Shown: one piece after another, positions 26,317 to 33,093 of the stretch
How positions within the stretch are numbered: the first letter of the stretch is position 1
Layout of the letters: the number at the start of each line of letters is the position of its first letter
Assembly: GCF_003634965.1 (NCBI RefSeq)
Contig: NZ_RBXP01000020.1
Span: forward strand, 62,001 to 126,000
Length of the DNA: 64,000 nucleotides
Origin: Azonexus fungiphilus
Lineage (GTDB): Bacteria > Pseudomonadota > Gammaproteobacteria > Burkholderiales > Rhodocyclaceae
Direction of reading: 5' to 3'
The notes under the pieces: model-generated
What the model was told of the DNA's origin: nothing
The model's input: the letters and a program-made list of their open reading frames with translations, nothing else
The model's database searches: none
Made by a program: the position numbers and the translations under genes

Positions 26317-26345
26317 GTCTGATATTGCCGCGGCAGCGTCAATGC

Positions 26346-27152
26346 TCAGCAGCGGCTGCCCTGCATCCGCGAGAAGCCGAAATCGCCGTCACCGCTGCCC
26401 GGCCGGATGCAGATGGTGATTCCGAGCGAGCGCGCGGCGCGGTCGATGTCCGGCGGAAAGGGTGAAAACGGCAGCGAGCGCTCGATGATCGCCTTGATGA
26501 AGGCGATTTCCGCGCCCTGGTCGCCGGCCTTGAGCACGACGAAGCTCTTCAGCGTGCCGTCCGGGTTGAGGCGGAACTGGATCGCCGCCGTCTGCACGCC
26601 GAGCGCGCGCTTGTCGTTGCGGACGTAGCCGGCGCTGCGGTTGAGCCGGCGGATCATGCCCTCGAGATAGCTTTCGAGGCTGAACGGATGGATCGGCGGC
26701 GCGTTCGGGCGCAATTCGAGCAGCGCTTCCTCGGCTTCGTCCTGCGCTGCCAGCCGCCGGCCTTCCTCGCGCGCCATCGCCCGCGAGCGCTGGGCCAGCG
26801 TCGGCCGCGGGGCGCGCGCCAGTTCGTCGAGGAAATCGTTCATCTCGGCCTTTTCGGCGGCGCTCCAGGTCGGCGCACTCGTCGCGCCGGGCCGCTTGCT
26901 GCTCAGGACCGGGCGGCGCGCTGCCGGCCTGGCGGCGGCGGGCGGCGGTGGAGCGGCGATGCTGGCCGGGGCCTCGGGCAGGCTCGCCGGACGCGGCTGC
27001 AGCCTGGCCTCGAGCCGCGACGGCGGGCGCTGCCCGGCCGCCGGCTCATGGCGCGGCACGAACAGGACCAGCAGGTGCAGGGCGATGGAGAGCAGGCAGG
27101 CCAGGTAAAAGGCCCGTTGCGGCGGAGGGGGCGGAGCGAACATCGCCGTCAT
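26346..27152 (-). CDS. TonB-like energy transducer
   Basis: This 268-aa protein has one N-terminal membrane helix (about 12-30, FYLACLLSIALHLLVLFVP), a Pro/Ala-rich periplasmic spacer (about 40-90), a charged central region (WSAAEKAEMNDFLDELARA) and a TonB C-terminal domain near 175-255 (VQTAAIQFRLNPDGTLKSFVVLKAG, LPFSPFPPDI). It should couple the proton-motive force to one or more receptors here; no exbB/exbD genes are in the window. The ATG at 27152 is chosen over one at 27143, but neither has a strong ribosome site. It shares a Fur-box region with the divergent gene at 27257. Confidence 0.85.
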   Translation of the reverse strand: MTAMFAPPPPPQRAFYLACLLSIALHLLVLFVPRHEPAAGQRPPSRLEARLQPRPASLPEAPASIAAPPPPAAARPAARRPVLSSKRPGATSAPTWSAAEKAEMNDFLDELARAPRPTLAQRSRAMAREEGRRLAAQDEAEEALLELRPNAPPIHPFSLESYLEGMIRRLNRSAGYVRNDKRALGVQTAAIQFRLNPDGTLKSFVVLKAGDQGAEIAFIKAIIERSLPFSPFPPDIDRAARSLGITICIRPGSGDGDFGFSRMQGSRC

Positions 27153-27212
27153 TGTAGTCGGAGGTTTTGGCCAGCGGTTTTCAGGATCGCGCGATGCGCA
27201 ATGTTCTTGTAT

Positions 27213-27238
27213 CAAGAATTATTCTCAATTAGAATCAT
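27213..27238. promoter_or_regulatory. Bidirectional Fur-box region between tonB-like gene and orf-ZIP operon
   Basis: Overlapping Fur-like half-sites (AATTATTCTCAATT and ATTCTCAATTAGAATCAT) form a long A/T-rich operator in the 104-nt divergent gap. It could repress both the minus-strand energy transducer and the plus-strand orf-ZIP pair. Confidence 0.7.
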
Positions 27239-27256
27239 GGCATCACATCGATCCTC

Positions 27257-27775
27257 ATGGCTGGCTGGGAAATGTTCATGATGCAAACGAATGCACAAGC
27301 TCACGGGACGGCGTCCTCGGCGCCGGGGCGCCCGGCCCCCGGCTATCTGGGAAAATGGCAGGCGCAGATGGCTTGCTCGGTCAACGCGCTGCAACAAGGC
27401 GATTTCCAGTGCGCGCTGGGGCACCTGATGCAGGCCGGGATTCTCGCCAAGGCCATCCTTTCCGATCCGTCGCGCCGGATCAGCGATGACGATCGTGTTG
27501 CGGCCTATGTCGTGACCCACTTGAACCTGGCCGACGTCAGCGTCCAGGAAAACTACGGCGAACTGGCCCTCGACTACCTGTGCCGGGCGTATCGCGCCCT
27601 GGCCACCTTGATCGCCGACCAGCAGGCAGCAATTTCCTTGCGCCAGAGTGCCTTTCGTCACATTCGCGAATTGCGGGCGGCGCTTGCGCGATTTTCCGCA
27701 GGGCATGCCGATCAGGCCCGCCTGGCTGAATTGACCGAGCGTTACCCGGTCCGCTGGCCGGAAGCCGGCAGCTAG
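27257..27775 (+). CDS. Iron-regulated TPR-like protein, possible OrfX/PA4469-type
   Basis: This protein is 172 aa from 27257, or 164 aa from the ATG at 27281 that follows a weak GGGA site. It is soluble-looking, with two helical-repeat-like segments: VNALQQGDFQCALGHLMQAG (about 42-61) and LNLADVSVQENYGELALDYL (about 88-107). I do not recognise it with certainty. It may match the orfX between fumC and sodM in the P. aeruginosa Fur-regulated operon, because it precedes a ZIP transporter as part of that locus does; this comparison is from memory. A Fur-like region lies directly upstream. Confidence 0.7.
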   Translation: MAGWEMFMMQTNAQAHGTASSAPGRPAPGYLGKWQAQMACSVNALQQGDFQCALGHLMQAGILAKAILSDPSRRISDDDRVAAYVVTHLNLADVSVQENYGELALDYLCRAYRALATLIADQQAAISLRQSAFRHIRELRAALARFSAGHADQARLAELTERYPVRWPEAGS

Positions 27776-27835
27776 CCAAGGCGCCCGGGCAACGCCGGCC
27801 AGCCTGAATGCCGGCTCCATCAATCGAGGATGTTC

Positions 27836-28738
27836 ATGGACAACATGATTCTTGCAGTCCGGCGTTACCCCAGGCCGATGCGTGCCGTCATCGGCGGCGT
27901 CATGACACTGGTCGCCTGCATTCATCTCGGGGTCGAAGGCCTGGCCCTGGTGCGCGGCAACCCGCTCGTCGAGCGCTCGCTGGTGGCCGGCCTGGTGGCG
28001 GCGCTGGCGACGGCGCTGGGAACCCTGCCGGTGCTGCTTGCGCAGCGGCTGTCGGCGCGTACCCAGGATACCCTGTTCGGCTTCGGAGCCGGGGTGATGC
28101 TCTCGGCTTGTGCCTTCTCGCTGGTGATGCCGGGTCTGGCGGCGGCCAGGGAGAGTCTGGTCGGCGCCGGCGCGTGGTCGGCGGGCGCCGTGGTCGGCAG
28201 CGCCATGCTGCTTGGCGGGCTGGTCCTGTTCGGGCTGGAGCGGCTGCTTCCGCACGAGCATTTCATCAAGGGCCGCGAGGGCGCGAGCGCGCAGAAGCTG
28301 CGCCGGACCTGGCTGTTCGTCATTGCCATCACCTTGCACAACCTGCCCGAGGGAATCGCAATCGGAATCAGCCAGGCCGGTAGCGAGGGCGTGCGCGCCA
28401 ACGCCCTGGCCATCGGCATCGCCATCCAGGACCTTCCCGAAGGCCTGGTGGTGGCATCGGCGCTGCTGGCTGCCGGGTACCGCAGGCGCTTTGCCGTCCT
28501 GCTTGGGGTCCTTTCCGGCCTGGTCGAGCCGCTCGGCGCGGTGGCGGCGGCGCTTGCCATCAGCGTTTCCCAGTCCTTGCTGCCCTGGGGGCTCGGTCTG
28601 GCGGCCGGTGCGATGTTGTTCGTGATCAGCCACGAGATCATTCCGGAATCGCACCGGAAGGGGCATGAGGCCTACGCGACCGCCGGCTTGATGGTCGGTT
28701 TCGTGATCATGATGCTGCTCGATACCGCCCTGGCCTGA
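27836..28738 (+). CDS. ZIP-family divalent metal transporter
   Basis: This 300-aa inner-membrane protein has about eight helices. The metal-site motifs are HNLPEGIAIG in helix IV and QDLPEGLVVA in helix V, followed by ISHEIIPESH in the next helix, as in ZupT/GufA-type ZIP proteins that import Zn2+, Fe2+ or Mn2+. GAGGA lies 5 nt before the ATG at 27836. It is 60 nt downstream of the TPR-like gene and under the same Fur-like region, which favours ferrous iron or manganese as the cargo (inference). Confidence 0.92.
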   Translation: MDNMILAVRRYPRPMRAVIGGVMTLVACIHLGVEGLALVRGNPLVERSLVAGLVAALATALGTLPVLLAQRLSARTQDTLFGFGAGVMLSACAFSLVMPGLAAARESLVGAGAWSAGAVVGSAMLLGGLVLFGLERLLPHEHFIKGREGASAQKLRRTWLFVIAITLHNLPEGIAIGISQAGSEGVRANALAIGIAIQDLPEGLVVASALLAAGYRRRFAVLLGVLSGLVEPLGAVAAALAISVSQSLLPWGLGLAAGAMLFVISHEIIPESHRKGHEAYATAGLMVGFVIMMLLDTALA

Positions 28739-28766
28739 GCGCCAGGGACGCCCGGAAATCGCCCGG

Positions 28767-28788
28767 ATTCGACGGTCGACCGTCGAAT
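28767..28788. repeat. Dispersed palindrome, copy 6 (22 bp, perfect)
   Basis: The 14-bp core is extended by ATTC on the left and GAAT on the right to a perfect 22-bp palindrome. It lies 28 nt after the ZIP stop codon and 9 nt before the receptor D terminator. Its flanks (CCCGGAAATCGCCCGG and AACGAAAAACGGC) are nearly the same as those of copy 7 at 33.0 kb. Confidence 0.92.
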
Positions 28789-28797
28789 TCAACGAAA

Positions 28798-28822
28798 AAC
28801 GGCATCCGCACGGGATGCCGTT
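28798..28822 (-). terminator. Rho-independent terminator of receptor D
   Basis: On the minus strand a 10-bp stem (AACGGCATCC / GGATGCCGTT) ends in TTTTT about 25 nt after the receptor D stop codon. Confidence 0.8.
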
Positions 28823-28846
28823 CGGCCTTGGTCCGGGGGCTGGCTT

Positions 28847-31306
28847 TCAGAGGTCGGCGCGGAAGGTCAGCATGAGGTTGCGCGGGTCTCCGTAGTAGTT
28901 GCTGATCCCGGTCGGGGCAAATTTCTTGTAATAGACCTTGTCGAACAGGTTGTTCACGTTGAGCTGCAGCGAGTAGGCCTTGGCGAAGCGGTAGGCGAGC
29001 ATCGCGTTGTAGATCGCGTAACCGCTCTGGCGGGCGACCACGCTGCCCGAGCGGGCGTAGGCATCGCTCTGGATCTGGGCGCCGCCGCCGACGGTGAGGC
29101 CGGGGAGCCAGCTGCTCAGGTTGTAGGTGGTAAACAGGCGCAGCTGGTGCTTCGGGTCGATGCTGCGCAGCGGCTGGCCGGTGTTGGCGGCGGTGTCGCG
29201 CAGGTACTTGGTGCGGGTGTTGGTGTAGCCGGCGAAGACCTGCCATTTCGGCTGGATTTCGCCGGAGAGTTCGAGTTCCCAGCCTTCGCTGCGTTGCTCG
29301 CCGCCGGCGACGCGGCAGTAGCCGGTCAGGTTGGAGGGCGGGCAGGGGGTGGTCGACGCGGTGTCCTCGACGGCCTTGCCATTGTTGTCGATGCGGAACA
29401 TCCCGAGCGTGGCGTTGAGCCTGCCGTTGAGGAATTCGCCCTTGAAGCCGATTTCGTAGTCTTCACCGGTGATCGGGGCGAGCATGTTGCCGCTGGCGTC
29501 GAGCACGTTCTGCGGCTGGAAGATCTCGGTGTAGCTGGCGTAGGCGCTGAGCTGCGGCGTCAGGTCGTAGACCAGGCCGGCATAGGGTGTGACTTCGCGG
29601 TTGATCTTGTAGTGGGTGACCACCGAGGCATTCGCCGGCGGCACGTGCGAGTCGTACTCGTACCAGTTGGCGCGGGCACCGAGCAGGGCGCTCAGCCGGT
29701 CGGTCAGCGATAGTCGGGTGGTCGCGAAGGCGGCGGTCTGGGTGGTGTAGACCGGTTTGCTCGGGGCAATCCCGGAGAGGTCGACAGCTTGTTCCGGATA
29801 GCTGCTCCTGGGGTCGAAGTCGCGGATGTCCACGGTCACCGGGAACAGGCTGCCGCGCCCCCAGCTGTCGCGCGACTTGATGCGCAGCTTTTCCAGGCCG
29901 ACGACCAGCCCGTGCTTGCGGCCGAGCAATTCGAACGGTCCGTTGGCGGTCAGCCCGGCGGCGAGCTGGTCGCTTTGGGCGCCGACGTATTCGGCGGTGG
30001 TGACGCTGAACTGGTAGGGGTTGGTGGTCGAGTTGCGGGTGAAATAGCTCTGCTTGAAGTCGTTCAGCTTGAGCCGGGCGTAGGCGGTGTTCAGCTTGAG
30101 CGTCCATTCGTTGTCGAACTGGTGCTGCAGTTCGACGTAAGCCTGCTGGTTCTCGCGGTTCCACTTGTTCCAGTCGGCGCCGAGGAAGGTGCTGCGCGGC
30201 AGGTCGAGCGAGCTGCCGTCGAAGTTGCGCGGCAGGTTGCCCCAGCTGCCGGTGGCCTTGAGGTCGGCGTGCTGGAGGCTGGCGGTGAGCGTGGTGCGCG
30301 GGCCGAGGTCGGCCTCGATGACGCCGTAGAAGACTTCGCGGTCTTCCTGCTTGACGTCCTGGAAGAAGCCTTTCTTGTCCTTGACCGCGACGAAGCGCGA
30401 GCGCAGCGTGCCGGCTTCGTTGAGCGGCGTCGACAGGTCGGCCTCGAGGCGGCGGCGATCCCAGGAACCGAGCGTGAGCCTGGCCGAGGCCTGGCTGTCC
30501 TTGGTCGGGCGCTTGCGCACCAGGTTCATCGCGCCGGACGGGTTGCCGGTGCCGCGGATCATCCCGGAGGCGCCGCGCAGCACCTCGACGCGGTCGAGCA
30601 CCGCGGTGTCGGGCTGGATGAAGGCGGAGCCGCCCGGGTTGAAGGTCAGGCCGTCAACCTGGATGGCGTCGAGCTGGAAGCCGCGCGAGTAGTAGGTGAC
30701 CCGCTCGCTGTCGACGTAATCGACGGCGATGCCGGTGGTGTTCTGGAGCACGTCGTGGAGGTCGAGCAAGGCCCGGTCGTCGATCAGCTGGCGGGTCATC
30801 ACGGTGACCGGCTGCGGGATCTCGCGGATCTTCTCGACGCCCTTGAAGACGCTGGCGCCGCCGCTGGCGTAGCTGCCCGAGTTCTCGGTCGTGCTGCGCG
30901 GGCCGCTGGCATTGACGGTGACCGCCGGCAGCGTCGCTTCGCCCGAGCCATGGACGACCAGCCGGCGCAGCGCGAAGTTGCCGCTGCTGGTCTGCACCGC
31001 TTCCATGCCGCTGCCGGCCAGCAGGCGGTCGAAGCCTTGCTGCACACCGTAGCTGCCCTTGAGACCGGGCGACTGGATCTGACGCAGGCTGGCGGCGTCG
31101 AACGAGAGGGCGACGCCGGCGCTGGCGGCGTAGCGGGCGAGGACTTCGCTGAGCGGTCCGGGGCCGATGTCGACGGCGCGGGCTGCGCTCGTCGCCGCCG
31201 GCGGTTCGGCCGCGATTGCGATGGGCACCTGGCCGGCCAGGCCGGCCAGGCAGAGCAGCGTGCAAAGCTGGCGTTGGAAGGGGGGCTGATGCGCGTGTTG
31301 ATGCAT
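28847..31306 (-). CDS. TonB-dependent siderophore receptor D with STN domain (FpvA-like)
   Basis: This 819-aa receptor has a signal peptide ending near AIAAEP, an STN domain (about 45-118, RAVDIGPGPLSEVL), a plug with REIPQPVTVMTRQLIDDR, SRGFQLDAIQVDGL and DRVEVLRGASGMIRGTGNPSG, and a barrel ending LMLTFRADL. A Cys pair (PCPPSNLTGYC) lies in an extracellular loop; receptor E has a comparable pair (PCPGSSWGYC), which suggests related ligands. The ATG at 31304-31306 has GAGGA 6 nt upstream. It is the last gene of cassette D. Confidence 0.93.
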   Translation of the reverse strand: MHQHAHQPPFQRQLCTLLCLAGLAGQVPIAIAAEPPAATSAARAVDIGPGPLSEVLARYAASAGVALSFDAASLRQIQSPGLKGSYGVQQGFDRLLAGSGMEAVQTSSGNFALRRLVVHGSGEATLPAVTVNASGPRSTTENSGSYASGGASVFKGVEKIREIPQPVTVMTRQLIDDRALLDLHDVLQNTTGIAVDYVDSERVTYYSRGFQLDAIQVDGLTFNPGGSAFIQPDTAVLDRVEVLRGASGMIRGTGNPSGAMNLVRKRPTKDSQASARLTLGSWDRRRLEADLSTPLNEAGTLRSRFVAVKDKKGFFQDVKQEDREVFYGVIEADLGPRTTLTASLQHADLKATGSWGNLPRNFDGSSLDLPRSTFLGADWNKWNRENQQAYVELQHQFDNEWTLKLNTAYARLKLNDFKQSYFTRNSTTNPYQFSVTTAEYVGAQSDQLAAGLTANGPFELLGRKHGLVVGLEKLRIKSRDSWGRGSLFPVTVDIRDFDPRSSYPEQAVDLSGIAPSKPVYTTQTAAFATTRLSLTDRLSALLGARANWYEYDSHVPPANASVVTHYKINREVTPYAGLVYDLTPQLSAYASYTEIFQPQNVLDASGNMLAPITGEDYEIGFKGEFLNGRLNATLGMFRIDNNGKAVEDTASTTPCPPSNLTGYCRVAGGEQRSEGWELELSGEIQPKWQVFAGYTNTRTKYLRDTAANTGQPLRSIDPKHQLRLFTTYNLSSWLPGLTVGGGAQIQSDAYARSGSVVARQSGYAIYNAMLAYRFAKAYSLQLNVNNLFDKVYYKKFAPTGISNYYGDPRNLMLTFRADL

Positions 31307-31327
31307 GGTTTTCCTCGGTGAATGGGG

Positions 31328-31363
31328 GGCTTCTACCGGGGAGCCGAAACAGCGGGCGAAAAA
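31328..31363 (-). promoter_or_regulatory. Candidate ECF-sigma promoter of receptor D
   Basis: In the 79-nt gap between FecR D and receptor D, the minus strand has TTTTTC (31358-31363) and, exactly 22 bp on, TAGAAGCC (31328-31335). The same pair with the same 22-bp spacing precedes receptors E and (less exactly) F. It is proposed as the site used by the FecI-type factor. Confidence 0.45.
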
Positions 31364-31385
31364 GTGCACGCTGCGGCAAAAAAAA

Positions 31386-32369
31386 TCAGGCGGCGGCGAC
31401 GTCGATCCAGTAGCGGGTGCGGCTGATGGTCTGCAACGGGAAAGTCTCGATCAGCAGACGCAAGGCCCGGTCGGTGTCGTCGACCGGGAAGGCGCCGGAA
31501 ATCAGCAGGCCGGCGACGGCCGGGTGGCAGGTGAGGAGGCCGTGGCGGTAGCGGCCGAGTTCGGCAAGCAACTCGGCCAGCGGCATGTCCACCGCGACCA
31601 GGCTGCCGCCGGCCCAGGTCGCCGCTGCCGGTAGCGCGGCCTCGATGCTGCCGGCGCCGTTGTCGTCGAAGACCAGCTGCTGGCCGGCGGCGAGCAGCAG
31701 CGGCCGGGCCGGATGCGCCGCCGGGGCGACGCGGACCTGCTCGTCGAGCACCGCGACGCGGCTGCGACCGTCGCCGGTGCGCACGCTGAAGCGCGTGCCG
31801 AGTGCCTCGCAGAGACCGTGCGGCGTCGCCACCAGGAAAGGCCGGCGTGGCGTGTCCAGGCGGGTTTGCGGATCGTCGGCGGTGGTCACCATGAGTTGTC
31901 CGCGACGCAGGCGCAGCAGTCGCTGGCGGGCGTCGAAGGTGACGTCCACGGCGCTGTCGGTGTCGAGGATCAGGCTGCTGCCGTCGGCCAGCCTGAGCGT
32001 GCGCCGTTCGCCGACCGCGGTGCGCAGGTCGGCGCCGAGGCCGTGGGCGTCGGCGATGCGGTAGCCGAACCAGGCCAGCGGCGCCGCTGCGGCGATCCCG
32101 GCGAGCGCGCGCAGCGCCTGGCGGCGGCTGGCCGAGACCCCGCGCAGCGCCGGCCCGGCGATCTGGCCGGGCAGGCTGCCGAGGCTGGCGCAGACGCCTT
32201 CGACCTGCCGCCAGGCCTCGCGATGCAGCGGCGAGGCGGTGAGCCAGGCCTGCCAGGCGGCGCGTTCGGCAGCGGCGAAGCTGCCCGAGCACTGGCGCGC
32301 GTACCAGGTCGCGGCGGCGCGGATGGCGGCGCGTTCGTCGCCGGCGACGTTGACGGTCGACGGCCTCAT
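31386..32369 (-). CDS. FecR-type anti-sigma factor D
   Basis: This 327-aa protein has DUF4880 (AATWYARQCSG, AWQAWLTASPLHREAWRQV), a membrane helix near 88-105 (ALRALAGIAAAAPLAWFG), a FecR domain (GERRTLRLADGSSLILDTDSAVDV, CEALGTRFSVRT) and a C-terminal domain ending PLQTISRTRYWIDVAAA. The ATG overlaps the sigma D stop codon by 4 nt (ATGA). The N-terminal residues STVN are encoded by a half copy of the dispersed palindrome (TTGACGGTCGAC). Confidence 0.93.
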   Translation of the reverse strand: MRPSTVNVAGDERAAIRAAATWYARQCSGSFAAAERAAWQAWLTASPLHREAWRQVEGVCASLGSLPGQIAGPALRGVSASRRQALRALAGIAAAAPLAWFGYRIADAHGLGADLRTAVGERRTLRLADGSSLILDTDSAVDVTFDARQRLLRLRRGQLMVTTADDPQTRLDTPRRPFLVATPHGLCEALGTRFSVRTGDGRSRVAVLDEQVRVAPAAHPARPLLLAAGQQLVFDDNGAGSIEAALPAAATWAGGSLVAVDMPLAELLAELGRYRHGLLTCHPAVAGLLISGAFPVDDTDRALRLLIETFPLQTISRTRYWIDVAAA

Positions 32370-32887
32370 CGCGCGGTTTTTCCGTGCTGCAGCCGGTACA
32401 GGCAGCAGTGCTCCATGGCCGTCGCCATGTACTTGTTGACGGTGCGCAGCGCGAGTTGGGTGCGCTCGGCGATTTCCCGGTAGGTCAGGCCGTCGCATTG
32501 CGCCAGCAGGAATACCTGGCGGACGCGGCTACCCAGGCCGGCGAGCATGGCGTCGATTTCGAGCAGGGCTTCGACGGCCAGCGCCCGGGTTTCCGGCGAC
32601 GGCCATTCCGGCTCGGGCAGCGCCGCCAGCGCGGCGAGGTATTCGGCTTCCAGCGCCCGGCGGCGGAAGAGGTCGACGATCAGCCCCTTGGCGATGGTCG
32701 TCAGGTAGTTGCGCGGCTCGCGGATGTCCGACGCGTTGCGCGCCTTGAGCACACGCATGAAGGCGTCCTGGGCGAGATCGGCGGCGTCGTCGGGATTGCC
32801 CAGCTTGTGCCGCAGCCAGCCGCGCAGCCAGCCATGGTGCGCCTGGTAGAGACAGGCGATGTCGTCGGGCGTGGTGGCGTGATTCAA
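32366..32887 (-). CDS. FecI-type ECF sigma factor D (TTG start)
   Basis: This 173-aa ECF sigma factor has region 2 CLYQAHHGWLRGWLRHKLG and DLAQDAFMRVL, and region 4 SRVRQVFLLAQCDGLTYREIAERTQLALRTVNKYM. The start is TTG at 32885-32887 after GGGGA. It is coupled to FecR D by a 4-nt overlap. Confidence 0.94.
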   Translation of the reverse strand: MNHATTPDDIACLYQAHHGWLRGWLRHKLGNPDDAADLAQDAFMRVLKARNASDIREPRNYLTTIAKGLIVDLFRRRALEAEYLAALAALPEPEWPSPETRALAVEALLEIDAMLAGLGSRVRQVFLLAQCDGLTYREIAERTQLALRTVNKYMATAMEHCCLYRLQHGKTAR

Positions 32888-32907
32888 GAGATTCCCCGGG
32901 GCTGGAT

Positions 32908-32973
32908 GGCTGGCTGGCCCCGGGGAAGGAAGACGGGGTTGGCTTGCGGCAGTTTTTGCGAATGGTTCTCATT
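32908..32973 (-). promoter_or_regulatory. Fur box and GGCTGGCTGGCCC leader upstream of sigma D
   Basis: The box is AATGAGAACCATT on the minus strand (32961-32973), 73 nt before the TTG. The leader has GGCTGGCTGGCCC (32908-32920) and TGGCTTGC (32940-32947) on the plus strand. Confidence 0.75.
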
Positions 32974-33016
32974 GTAACCGATTGTCCGGCCGCGTCAAAG
33001 CCCGGAAATTGCCTGG

Positions 33017-33038
33017 ATTCGACGGTCGACCGTCGAAT
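33017..33038. repeat. Dispersed palindrome, copy 7 (22 bp, perfect)
   Basis: It has the same 22-bp palindrome as copy 6, and the surrounding 50 bp differ from copy 6 at only about two positions. It lies between the sigma D Fur box and the receptor E terminator. Confidence 0.92.
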
Positions 33039-33048
33039 TCAACGAAAA

Positions 33049-33072
33049 ACGGCCCCGCGATCCCGGGGCCGT
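33049..33072 (-). terminator. Rho-independent terminator of receptor E
   Basis: On the minus strand a 9-bp GC-rich stem (ACGGCCCCG / CGGGGCCGT) is followed by TTTTT, about 20 nt after the receptor E stop codon. Confidence 0.8.
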
Positions 33073-33093
33073 CTGTTCGCTGCGGCGGCGCTT

